Part shown: one piece after another, positions 22,203 through 29,401 of the stretch
How the letters are laid out: every line of letters begins with the position of its first letter
Numbering within the stretch: the first letter of the stretch is position 1
From: Muribaculum sp.
Lineage (GTDB): Bacteria > Bacillota > Clostridia > Lachnospirales > Lachnospiraceae
NCBI GenBank assembly: GCA_023663505.1
Contig: JAMPHH010000001.1
Span: forward strand, 4,677-34,100
Direction: 5' to 3'
DNA: 29,424 bases
Program-made: the position numbers and the translations under genes
The notes under the pieces: model-generated
Database searches by the model: none
What the model saw: only the letters and a program-made list of their open reading frames with translations
Told to the model about the DNA's origin: nothing

Positions 22203-23126
22203 ATGAAAAGAAGTACAAAATGGATTGCGGTAATGCTGTGTCTGGGCGTGTTTGCAGCAATGTCATTGGGAAGCGGTCAGTCAGATTCGGGTGATACCAA
22301 ACAGGTTGTCTCGAGTGAAGACTCAAAAAAGACAGATACCGATGGGAGCACGCCTGATGTTACAGAGGATTCTTCGAGTGGAACAGTCACAATTGACGAG
22401 CAGGTTCTGGTCGAGCAGGATGGGATTACTATCACGGCAACGGAATATAGCACAGATAGTATATGGGGCGATGGTATCAAGCTGTTATTGGAAAATAATT
22501 CGGATAAGGACATAGGGGTCAACTGCAAGGCGTTGATTGTCAACGATTATATGATTTCAGATTTATTTTCGTCCTCAATTGCTGCAGGAAAAAAGGCAAA
22601 TGAAACAATGTATCTTTCTAACTCGCAGTTAAAAGCGGCAGGAATCGAAAATGTAGGAAAAATCGAGATATATTTCCATGTGTATGATTCTTCCACATAT
22701 CATTCGGTTTTTGATACAGAGTGTGTGACAATACAGACATCGGAGTATGCCAATATGGACACGGCACTGAATGATGAAGGAATGGAGCTGTATAATCAGG
22801 ATGGTATCAGAATTGTAGGAAAGACTGTGGATGAAAACAGCTTTTGGGGAACTGCCATTCTCCTGTACTGTGAAAACAGTTCAGGGAAGAATGTAGGAAT
22901 TTCCGTAGATGACATGTCCATTAACGGATTTATGATGACTCCGTTTTTCTCCACAACAGTGTATGATGGAAAGAAATCCTTGGATGATATCACAGTATTT
23001 TCAAGTGATTTAGAGGAAAACGGGATTGAGACAATTGAAGATGTAGAGTTGAAATTCCATATATATGATGCAGATTCTTATTCTACGATTGCGGATACGG
23101 AGCCTATTACATTTTCGGCGCAGTAG
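22203..23126 (+). CDS. exported protein with tandem duplicated domain
   Basis: 307 aa. A signal-like N-terminus (MKRSTKWIAVMLCLGVFAAMSLGSG) is followed by a low-complexity Ser/Asp/Thr linker (~25-65). Then come two homologous ~110-residue domains (about 68-180 and 195-306). Shared landmarks are V/L-x-x-Q-D-G-I-x-I, S-x-W-G-x-x-I-L/K-L, E-N-S/N-S-x-K-x-I/V-G-I/V, the two-strand F-F/S-S-S/T block, L-x-x-x-G-I-E-x-I/V and I-x-F-H-I/V-Y-D. The layout resembles a lipoprotein, but no lipobox cysteine is present at the expected SLGSG site. GGAGG precedes the ATG; it follows the VanZ-like gene by 2 bases. The function is unknown; an envelope-associated role is inferred. Confidence 0.7.
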   Translation: MKRSTKWIAVMLCLGVFAAMSLGSGQSDSGDTKQVVSSEDSKKTDTDGSTPDVTEDSSSGTVTIDEQVLVEQDGITITATEYSTDSIWGDGIKLLLENNSDKDIGVNCKALIVNDYMISDLFSSSIAAGKKANETMYLSNSQLKAAGIENVGKIEIYFHVYDSSTYHSVFDTECVTIQTSEYANMDTALNDEGMELYNQDGIRIVGKTVDENSFWGTAILLYCENSSGKNVGISVDDMSINGFMMTPFFSTTVYDGKKSLDDITVFSSDLEENGIETIEDVELKFHIYDADSYSTIADTEPITFSAQ

Positions 23127-23262
23127 GAGAGAAGCGGAAGATTGACATAGGAAATGCACATAAGAAATGTATACAGATTTTTCAAAAACGAGTTGATTAT
23201 TTAATGAGAATAACATATGATCTGGCTATAAATATACATCTGTTGCATGTAACACATTTAGC

Positions 23263-23320
23263 ATTGGGCTGACCGAAAGGTTCTGGTCCACCAATCGGCG
23301 GGGATTTACCCCGCCATTTT
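23263..23320 (+). terminator. structured segment with GC-rich terminator-like hairpin
   Basis: GGCGGGG-ATTTA-CCCCGCC (23297-23315) is followed by ATTTT. Just upstream ATTGG (23263-23267) can pair with CCAAT (23291-23295), enclosing GACC-GAAA-GGT (23271-23281). GACC can alternatively pair with GGTC (23285-23288). It probably ends transcription from the duplicated-domain gene; a regulatory RNA is possible. Confidence 0.55.
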
Positions 23321-23496
23321 CAAATGTTGACTTGGAAATACACGAAAATGGATAATTTCTTATTGGCTGTCAGGGGTATTCAGCCTATGGGACGTGACCA
23401 TGTTAGCAGTCTTAAAGGTTGCATGTTCAGCAAGCATATGCATGATGCCAAACACGATAGAAAAGCAATAGAAAAGCCACACACATTGAAGAAAAA

Positions 23497-23525
23497 TTGA
23501 CATGTTTTCTGTATTTGCTTATACT
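23497..23525 (+). promoter_or_regulatory. sigma-A promoter of ankyrin gene
   Basis: TTGACA (23497-23502), a 17-base spacer and TATACT (23520-23525). The predicted start is ~23532, leaving a leader of about 110 bases. Confidence 0.7.
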
Positions 23526-23640
23526 AATATTGATTGACAGGCAACGGCATGTGTCTGCCCAAGCGATGAAGCATGATAGAGTATCGGAATGCCTTGTTAC
23601 GCAGAGCTTATATACAGCTTAATATTTAGAGGGAATGTTT

Positions 23641-24483
23641 ATGAAAAAACGTATTTTATTATTTATAGTTATTATCTGCACTTTTGGCGGGGCAGCTTTA
23701 GTTATGTTTTTGAATAGTGACTATTATAACGCCAAAAGACTGGTACATGCCATTGAAAAGGAAGATATTGATACCGTGGAGCAGATTTTGGAAAAATGTC
23801 CGAGCTGCGCAGGCACATATCCGCAAATTTGGCCTGAACGGATATTTAATGCCATTTGTGAAAATCGCGGAACAACATATCCGCTGATTACAGCCTGTGG
23901 AATGGATAATTTTGAAATTGTGAAAATATTGGTCGAAGCTGGAGCGGATGTAAATTGTAATGACGGGCGTACTCCTCTTTCGTTGACTTATTGTGCCAAA
24001 AAAGAACATTGGTATCAGATATCTTTGTATCTCATTGAAAATGGTGTATCGTTGGAATATGTGACAGAATATTCGGGAGGAAGACCGTCTATATTAGAAG
24101 ATATTGTTTTTCCAAGAGCAGGTGCCTCATCTTCAGATTATGTTCCCGATAACAAAGCAGAAGTGTTGGAAGCGTTTCATTATGCAATAGAGAATTGTGA
24201 TCACGATAAGGCAAATTGGACGCATGTGTTACAGACATGCGTAACTTTTGACAGAATAGAAATCGTTAAATTTTTATTAGATAAAGAATACTGTGATGTG
24301 AAAGATATGTCCCGTGATATGACAGCCCTGATGTTTGCGGCAAGAGATTCCAATTTGGAAATGACACAATTGCTTTTAGATAAAGGCGCCGATAAAAACT
24401 GCAAGGATTCAACGGGGAAAACAGCATATGACTATGCGGTCGAAAGGGATAAAGACGATATTGCGTCCCTGCTTATCGACTAA
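23641..24483 (+). CDS. membrane-anchored ankyrin-repeat protein
   Basis: 280 aa. An N-terminal membrane anchor (KKRILLFIVIICTFGGAALVMFL) is followed by ankyrin-type repeats. The clearest are YPLITACGMDNFEIVKILVEAGADVNC with DGRTPLSL (about 80-115), DRIEIVKFLLDKEY, and MTALMFAARDSNLEMTQLLLDKGADKNCKDSTGKTAYDYA at the end. Ankyrin arrays bind proteins; in bacteria such genes often act as immunity or effector-binding proteins. GAGGGA is 7 bases before the ATG at 23641; the in-frame ATG at 23635 touches that site. It has its own promoter. The base composition is AT-rich like its neighbours. Confidence 0.8.
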   Translation: MKKRILLFIVIICTFGGAALVMFLNSDYYNAKRLVHAIEKEDIDTVEQILEKCPSCAGTYPQIWPERIFNAICENRGTTYPLITACGMDNFEIVKILVEAGADVNCNDGRTPLSLTYCAKKEHWYQISLYLIENGVSLEYVTEYSGGRPSILEDIVFPRAGASSSDYVPDNKAEVLEAFHYAIENCDHDKANWTHVLQTCVTFDRIEIVKFLLDKEYCDVKDMSRDMTALMFAARDSNLEMTQLLLDKGADKNCKDSTGKTAYDYAVERDKDDIASLLID

Positions 24484-24596
24484 GTATTTCTGCATATAGC
24501 TATAGATGTATGACTAACTGCATGGGTAAAATCATGACTTGGAACAATATCTGCAGTTTAACTGTTATAGACAATACTTTCAGGCACAACGGTATT

Positions 24597-24618
24597 CTCC
24601 TGTCTGAACAAACAGGAG
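24597..24618 (+). repeat. hairpin before HEAT gene
   Basis: CTCCTGT (24597-24603) pairs with ACAGGAG (24612-24618) around an 8-base loop. No T tract follows. The role is unknown; it lies in the leader of the HEAT-repeat gene. Confidence 0.35.
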
Positions 24619-24697
24619 ATGAAACACTCTTTACTATTATGCTACAGAAAAAGCTGTGTTTCTCGCTCCTTATTTTCAAATAATGGGAGGTAAGCTT

Positions 24698-25375
24698 GTG
24701 AGCTTAGATGTAATTAACAATAATCCTAAGATGTTAAGGGAATGGATAGAGCAGTCAAAAGTTGATGAAAAAAAGTATCGTGAGGAACACCCGGATTCGC
24801 TCATTCCTCTTTTTGAAACAGAACTGCGAGAACTTGGTTTTAGCTTTGAAATCTCCAACCAAATACTGACCTTTATGCCTAAACATAAAAAAGCAATCTT
24901 ACCGATAGCTGTCAAATACTATCTAAAAGCGAAGGCGCTTGGAAAAGGTAATGAACAAGAATTTTTTTTGAGTTTCTTTCATTTTAAAGGATTTGAGGAA
25001 GTAGTTCCAATGTTGTTGCAAGATTTTTGTGCATGTAATGCAAATGACATGATTGGCTGGACGATTGCGGAGCATTTATATCAGATTCGCTCCAAAGCCT
25101 ATATCCCTGAATATTTGGAAATTATTTCAAACGCAGCGTATGGCAGCAACAGGCAAATGCTCATTCTGTTAATGGGCGAATGGAAAATCGAGCCTGCGAT
25201 TCCTGTCCTGATCGAGCTGCTTGAAGACGAAAATGTGCGATTGCATGCAATCTCAGCCCTTGGTTATTTTAAGCGGGAAGAATTCCGCCCATACTTTGAA
25301 AGGTTTGAAAATTCAAAGCATTCCGGCTGGCGCAAATATGCAAGAGCTGCCTTAAAAAAGCTGGACAAGCAGTAG
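24698..25375 (+). CDS. HEAT-repeat protein
   Basis: 225 aa, soluble, all-helical. C-terminal HEAT/PBS-lyase-type repeats are visible: LLMGEWKIEPAIPVLIELLEDENVRLHAISALGYFKREEFRPYFERF, then SGWRKYARAALKKL. The N-terminal half (NNPKMLREWIEQSKVDEKKYREEHPDSL...) is helical without a known motif. The start is GTG at 24698, set by GGGAGG at 24685-24690; an in-frame ATG at 24656 lacks a site. HEAT scaffolds bind proteins, and such genes are common among immunity genes of polymorphic toxin systems. No enzyme motif is seen. Confidence 0.75.
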   Translation: MSLDVINNNPKMLREWIEQSKVDEKKYREEHPDSLIPLFETELRELGFSFEISNQILTFMPKHKKAILPIAVKYYLKAKALGKGNEQEFFLSFFHFKGFEEVVPMLLQDFCACNANDMIGWTIAEHLYQIRSKAYIPEYLEIISNAAYGSNRQMLILLMGEWKIEPAIPVLIELLEDENVRLHAISALGYFKREEFRPYFERFENSKHSGWRKYARAALKKLDKQ

Positions 25376-25483
25376 AATAAATATTAGGATCGTTATAATG
25401 CATATTAGAATAATTGATAATTGAATGGGAAAATGGTATAAGACATCATGTGAAAGATGCCTATTTTCTTTGATTTAGGAAAC

Positions 25484-25513
25484 AAAAAAGATACGCTTAA
25501 ACGTATCTTTTTT
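25484..25513. terminator. bidirectional terminator
   Basis: AAAAAAGATACG (25484-25495), loop CTTAAA, CGTATCTTTTTT (25502-25513): a 12-bp perfect stem with T tracts in both directions. It can end the HEAT gene message (+) and the small RNA (-). Confidence 0.9.
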
Positions 25514-25602
25514 GATAATACAACTTAAATAGACTTGGTAGGTTGCAATCCCACATCTCCTAACAAGGGCGATAGCCAGCTGTTCTATCCTCTTGTCTAT
25601 TT
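25484..25602 (-). ncRNA. candidate small structured RNA with own promoter and terminator
   Basis: On the minus strand a promoter (TTGACA at 25637-25632; -10 TAATAT at 25614-25609 with 17-base spacing, or TATAAT at 25616-25611 with 15) would start transcription near 25602. The first bases AAATAGAC (25602-25595) pair perfectly with GTCTATTT (25534-25527), enclosing ~60 bases. That interior holds a second stem (GATAG/CTATC, extended by AAG/CTT) and a TAGG/CCTA pairing. A terminator follows at 25513-25484, so the transcript would be about 120 bases. No protein gene fits. I do not recognise the RNA. Confidence 0.6.
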
Positions 25603-25608
25603 ATTATT

Positions 25609-25637
25609 ATATTATATCAATACTGATTTTGTGTCAA
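25609..25637 (-). promoter_or_regulatory. sigma-A promoter on minus strand for small RNA
   Basis: Read on the minus strand: TTGACA (25637-25632), 17 bases, TAATAT (25614-25609), or TATAAT two bases earlier. It overlaps the end of the 48-aa reading frame. Confidence 0.65.
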
Positions 25638-25763
25638 CCTTTTAATAGTGCCTTTTGCTAAAAACCTCTCAAAGTTAAAGGAATTAAGCATATGCAAGGT
25701 TGTCACATATAGTTTTCCCTCGTTTGTCAATTTGATACCTAAACGAATATGATTACCACTCAT
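25617..25763 (-). CDS. small 48-aa protein, possible gene remnant
   Basis: An ATG at 25763 opens a 48-codon frame: MSGNHIRLGIKLTNEGKLYV, then TTLHMLNSFNFERFLAKGTI and KRLTQNQY. The composition looks like a real protein (a strand pair then a helix). The frame is open further upstream to a possible TTG near 25778 with GAGG before it, overlapping the end of the propeller-like gene. It could be a small gene or the 3' remnant of a larger one. The function is unknown. Its stop overlaps the promoter of the small RNA. Confidence 0.4.
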   Translation of the reverse strand: MSGNHIRLGIKLTNEGKLYVTTLHMLNSFNFERFLAKGTIKRLTQNQY

Positions 25764-25777
25764 TTCAAATATTTTAA

Positions 25778-26719
25778 TCAACAGGAAGTAACCTCATAGC
25801 AGGTTAAACAGCGCTCCTTTTCGTGATATGTAAGAAGCTTACCTGCCCGAACGAAAAGGTTATAAATAAAGCAGTCCTCAAACACATGCCGGAAAACCTG
25901 CTTTTTCTCAGCAATAGAATAAATCCCAAGCTCTCCGTCATGTGCCGTATACAGTAAGTCTTCCTCCTCCGAGAGCCAGAAATAATGAGCGATGCAGCCC
26001 AGCTCTAACTCCTCATAAGCATTTTCAGACAATGATGAGTACACCAATATCCTCGAGGAAAGCGGACGTTCCTCTCCCTCCTCAGAAGTCCTTCGGACAG
26101 GCTCCTGACATAACAGATAAATCTTCCCAGAATTACCCATGGCGCATCTAATACAAGGCTCGGTGTCAATCAGCTTTTTCACCGTATTCGTCTTCGGAGA
26201 AAATTGAAACACCGCCCTCTCCTGAAAAATCAGAAAGGTCTCCGCGTCTTGCTTTATAATACCGTAATAAACATATTGCGAATCCATCTTCTTCCTGCGG
26301 CATGTTTGTGTTTGAAGATTATAACTCGGAAGCGTCCCTCCATACCAATTCATGAGCAGAAGCGTATCCGCATCAACAAACTCCACAAAGTCACCATATT
26401 TCGGAACATTTCTCTTATACGCTTCCTGAACGCTCATGTCTGCCCGATTTAATTTCAATATTCTTTCGGACAAAATGGCATAGATGTAATCCTTGCCCGC
26501 ATAGACATACCTTGTTGTATTCCGTGCAAGAACATTCGCCAGTTCCTCTCCTGTTGTCAACGACAGCCTGCGCAGCCGAGTCGCGCCATACGCAGTCCCC
26601 CAACCATCAGAAACATAAAATGCGTCAGGGTCAAAGGGGTCAGCCGTGGGCTCCGTCACATCTCCCGCCCCCTTGATATTGTATTTGAGATGTACCTTCC
26701 ACTTTTCTGTGATTTTCAT
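25778..26719 (-). CDS. beta-propeller-like protein of unknown function
   Basis: 313 aa, no signal peptide. Repeated short beta blades are visible: DAFYVSDGWGTAYGATRLRRLSLTTGEEL, TRYVYAGKDYIYAILSERILKLNRADM, ADTLLLMNWYGGTLPSYNLQTQT, GKIYLLCQEP..., EEDLLYTAHDGELGIYSIAEKKQVF and GKLLTYHEKERCLTCYEV. Each combines a Y-Y/L-strand with a turn, as in WD40/YncE-type propellers, but without a clean consensus. AAGGA precedes the ATG at 26719. The neighbours are other orphan repeat proteins; an immunity role is only a guess. I do not recognise a named family. Confidence 0.55.
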   Translation of the reverse strand: MKITEKWKVHLKYNIKGAGDVTEPTADPFDPDAFYVSDGWGTAYGATRLRRLSLTTGEELANVLARNTTRYVYAGKDYIYAILSERILKLNRADMSVQEAYKRNVPKYGDFVEFVDADTLLLMNWYGGTLPSYNLQTQTCRRKKMDSQYVYYGIIKQDAETFLIFQERAVFQFSPKTNTVKKLIDTEPCIRCAMGNSGKIYLLCQEPVRRTSEEGEERPLSSRILVYSSLSENAYEELELGCIAHYFWLSEEEDLLYTAHDGELGIYSIAEKKQVFRHVFEDCFIYNLFVRAGKLLTYHEKERCLTCYEVTSC

Positions 26720-26925
26720 GGCAGATTCCTTTCGTGGGAGTTTACTATAAAAGTCCCCAAATTCCCTTGCTGTAACCGCACAGCCAAAACTGCATTCTCT
26801 TTGCGGTTTTGCAAGGCAGGCTTTCGCACCGAACCTGAGGATATTCAGAGGGTCATATCAAGGCTATAATAACCGATCCAATTCTTCCGGTGAAGAAAAG
26901 TACATTCATATCGCCCCCCGCTGCT

Positions 26926-27459
26926 CTATATCTTTGTCTGGTCTTTCGCAAGCCAAAAATCTTCTCCGTTTGAATATGTCAGGACTTTCTGATAATATTC
27001 GTCGGAATCTACATCCTCCGAATCCATAACCGCGTCGATAAATTCCTGTGGCGGTTGATAATCATGCTGTAAAATATAATGAACAATCAAGCTTGGAGCT
27101 GCATACACCTTCCCATTCTTTCCCCAGACACGAAGCTCATAATACCCAACCCTTCGTTTTTGCCCCTTATATTCAATTATATTTGTATCCTGTTTAAGCC
27201 ATGGAGATGGCCAGATCCCCTTCTTGATAGCCTTGACAATGTCCTCATGTGTAGCTATAGGTGCACCTTCACATAAATCGCAGATATGGGATCCTCTAAA
27301 AATCCGTACAGGATAGCGCAGATATTTCCATAGCTTGTTCATAAATTCCTCCGGTACACTTCCCTTGTGAAAGGAATGTCCTCTTTCCAACCAACCGATA
27401 TTTAACGAATCTTCAGGCTCGTTATGATAAGCATATGTTGTCAAATCCTCAAAATACAT
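26926..27459 (-). CDS. DUF7919-like protein
   Basis: 177 aa, soluble. Conserved-looking pattern: MYFEDLTTYAYHNEPEDSLNIGWLERGHSFHKGSVPEEFMNKLW, then RGSHICDLCEG (CxxC), GYYELRVWGKNGKVYAAPSLIVHYILQHDYQPPQEFIDAV. This layout (YFEDLxxY, IGWLxxxHxFxxGxVPxxF, C-x-x-C, G-x-E-x-R-V, YAAPxLIxHYI-xxHxYxPPxEFIxAV) is a widespread uncharacterised family that I associate with DUF7919. Some members occur in immunity-gene clusters. The start at 27459 is set by GGAGGG; a longer frame to 27495 has no site. The CxxC may bind a metal. Confidence 0.65.
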   Translation of the reverse strand: MYFEDLTTYAYHNEPEDSLNIGWLERGHSFHKGSVPEEFMNKLWKYLRYPVRIFRGSHICDLCEGAPIATHEDIVKAIKKGIWPSPWLKQDTNIIEYKGQKRRVGYYELRVWGKNGKVYAAPSLIVHYILQHDYQPPQEFIDAVMDSEDVDSDEYYQKVLTYSNGEDFWLAKDQTKI

Positions 27460-27515
27460 TTTCACTGCCCTCCAATTTCTACCAGAATGATACACCCTAA
27501 ATTTATTTTAACATA

Positions 27516-27532
27516 TTTTTTGGTATCCGGCA
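27516..27532. repeat. direct repeat, left copy (TTTTTTGGTATCCGGCA)
   Basis: 17 bases that recur at 29355-29371 with one difference (position 6, T against C). They lie on either side of the defence-like cassette. Confidence 0.6.
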
Positions 27533-27565
27533 TTAAAATTGTTAAATAGAGCTATTAGAAAAAAA

Positions 27566-27582
27566 TTACACATTTTGTGTAA
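27566..27582. repeat. palindrome before ATPase gene
   Basis: TTACACA-TTT-TGTGTAA, perfect 7-bp arms, ~18 bases upstream of the -35 box. It could be an operator; in the minus direction it is followed by T and could act as a terminator. Confidence 0.45.
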
Positions 27583-27599
27583 AAAAATTACAGTTGCCA

Positions 27600-27627
27600 T
27601 TGTAAAATAATTGAAATCGGGTATAAT
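27600..27627 (+). promoter_or_regulatory. sigma-A promoter of defence-like cassette
   Basis: TTGTAA (27600-27605), a 16-base spacer and TATAAT (27622-27627). The predicted start is ~27634, about 20 bases before the ATG. Confidence 0.6.
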
Positions 27628-27653
27628 GTAAATGGAAACAGGAAGGAGCATGT

Positions 27654-28751
27654 ATGATACAGGAATTCAGAGTAAGGAATTATAAAAATTTTAGGGATGA
27701 AATTGTTTTTTCCCTTAAAACAAATAAAAGTTATGAATTTAACCAACAGGTTATTAAAAATGGCATTATCAAGGACTGTTTGGTCATAGGAGAAAATGCG
27801 TGTGGCAAGACAAATCTTGGTTATGCAATGTTGGATATTGTAAGGCATCTGACCGATAAGGGAAGAACCGCTCTAAAATGGTATCAAAATTTATATAATT
27901 TGGATTCCACGGTGTGCTTCGAGTACACATTTTGCTTTGGTGAAATGCATTTAATCTATCGTTATGAGAAGACCTCAAATGAAAAATTGATAAGGGAAAA
28001 ATTGACCATAAATGAGAAGCTTGCTATTCTGAATGATATCACGGGAGCGGAGGTTAATTTAAAAGGCGCATCCAGTCTTAATCTTGCAAATTGGAATGAA
28101 GACATTTCTTTGGTTAAATATGTTTATGCTAATACAGTGTTGGATTTAGAGGATGAATATTGCAGGGCTTTTGGTCAATTTATGCAATTTGTGAATGGAA
28201 TGTTGTGGTTTAGTAGTACAGAGGGTAACAGGTATATGGGGTTTGCCACAGAGCAGGGCAACCTTTTTGAAGCAATTGCTTCTATACATGATGGCGTTAA
28301 GAGGTTGGAGCAGTTTTTAGGTGAATTGGGAATCACTTATCAACTGGTTGCCAAGGACAAAGGCGAGGGAATGAATATATATTGCAGGATGGGAAAAAGG
28401 GAGGTTCCCTTGGCACCTTTGCTGTCAAGTGGCACTAGGTCTGTTGTATTCTTTTTTTTCTGGTATATGCAGATGCAAAATGTGTCTTTTGTATATGTTG
28501 ATGAATTTGATGCTTTCTATCATACAGATTTGGCGGCGGCGATTGTCCGTAAAATAATTGATATACCAAATACGCAGGCGGTAATCACTTCACATAACAC
28601 AGATTTGCTTTCTAACGGATTACTTCGCCCTGACTGTATTTTTAAGTTAGCTGACAATCAGATAAAGCCATTTGCCGAATGTACGGATAAAGCATTGCGG
28701 GAGGCGCACAATCTGCAGAAAATGTATAAGGCAGGAGCGTTTAATGATTAA
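27654..28751 (+). CDS. AAA15/RloA/AbiLi-like ABC-type ATPase
   Basis: 365 aa, cytoplasmic. It is an SMC/OLD-like ATPase of the COG1106 (AAA15) kind. The N-terminal beta motif IQEFRVRNYKNFRDEIVFSL precedes Walker A GENACGKT (46-53). The ABC signature LSSGTRS is at 257-263, Walker B VSFVYVDEFD at 277-286 and the switch SHNTD at 313-317. All are intact. Such ATPases act with an RloB/AbiLii-type partner in abortive-infection (AbiL-like) anti-phage defence. GGAAGGAG precedes the ATG by 5 bases. Its stop overlaps the start of the partner gene by 8 bases. Confidence 0.82.
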   Translation: MIQEFRVRNYKNFRDEIVFSLKTNKSYEFNQQVIKNGIIKDCLVIGENACGKTNLGYAMLDIVRHLTDKGRTALKWYQNLYNLDSTVCFEYTFCFGEMHLIYRYEKTSNEKLIREKLTINEKLAILNDITGAEVNLKGASSLNLANWNEDISLVKYVYANTVLDLEDEYCRAFGQFMQFVNGMLWFSSTEGNRYMGFATEQGNLFEAIASIHDGVKRLEQFLGELGITYQLVAKDKGEGMNIYCRMGKREVPLAPLLSSGTRSVVFFFFWYMQMQNVSFVYVDEFDAFYHTDLAAAIVRKIIDIPNTQAVITSHNTDLLSNGLLRPDCIFKLADNQIKPFAECTDKALREAHNLQKMYKAGAFND

Positions 28752-29326
28752 AGACAAAGTGAAGAAAGTCGCAATCATATATGAAGGAATGAAGACGGAA
28801 GAAAATCTGTTTCAAAATATATCACATCTATTTTTTAAGGATAAGGCGGATACCGTTTTTTTCCCTTTTCCGGCAGACGGAAATGCTCACAACCTTTGAC
28901 AATGAAACTGGTATGGGAAAGCTTTACATATCATACCCAATGGTAGAATCAATTAAGGAAATTTCGATAGAAAAGCAACAGTACGACGATTTTTATCTGC
29001 CTTTGTCAGAAAGTGCAAATTATAAAAGACGGGTTGGAGGTGTGTCAGATTTTAGCGATTTTCGGAAAATTACCAAAAATATGTGGTATGCCGCTTGTAA
29101 TGCAAGTGTAAAACAGGCTTTATTAATTGTGTCCTTTGGTAATAAATCGGATTATCAGAAATATATTGAGCAAGTCGGTCAGAAGCAAATATATGACGCG
29201 CAAAAGAAAAGATTTGTGCAACTAAATAACGCAATAGGTATTTTAAATTCTGTACCATTGTTTTTGATAGAATATTATGGTGAAACATTTTGGAATATGG
29301 TCGTGACGGACAGTGCAAGTATGTGA
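28744..29326 (+). pseudogene. RloB/AbiLii-like partner, broken by internal deletion and frame change
   Basis: Starts with MIKDKVKKVAIIYEGMKTEENL...FFPFPADGN, the family N-terminus (IIYEGxKTExxL). At about 28880 the frame runs into a stop (28897-28899). The downstream part continues in the +1 frame from 28883: MLTTFDNETGMGKLYISYPMVESIKEI, then VGGVSDFSDFRKI...FVQLNNAIGILNSVPLFLIEYYGETFW. In intact relatives, as I recall them, ~90-110 residues with a conserved acidic motif (F-D-Y-D-G-H type) lie between these parts; here they are missing. So it is an internal deletion that also changes frame, and the Toprim-like active centre is lost. The protein is likely inactive. Confidence 0.72.
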
Positions 29327-29354
29327 TTATATAGATATCAGACAATTTATCAGG

Positions 29355-29371
29355 TTTTTCGGTATCCGGCA
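29355..29371. repeat. direct repeat, right copy (TTTTTCGGTATCCGGCA)
   Basis: Matches 27516-27532 at 16 of 17 bases. It lies 28 bases after the end of the broken partner gene. Confidence 0.6.
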
Positions 29372-29377
29372 ATGAAC

Positions 29378-29401
29378 TACCCCGCAGCAAGCTGCGGGGT
29401 A
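29378..29401. repeat. perfect 11-bp inverted repeat at window end
   Basis: TACCCCGCAGC-AA-GCTGCGGGGTA. It can form a strong hairpin. It might be a terminator (no T tract) or a repeat/mobile-element end; the window stops 23 bases later. Confidence 0.6.

Larger units (their letters stand above)
23127..23640. other. 514-base non-coding stretch
   Basis: I see no convincing gene here. It contains a structured segment at 23263-23316, including a GC-rich hairpin, and a sigma-A promoter at 23497-23525. The rest (23320-23495) shows nothing I can assign. Confidence 0.5.

Noticed and set aside
26853..26909. 18-codon minus-strand frame (MNVLFFTGRIGSVIIALI) with GGGGGG before the ATG
   Set aside because: A good ribosome binding site and hydrophobic composition, but far too short to call without homologues or expression data.
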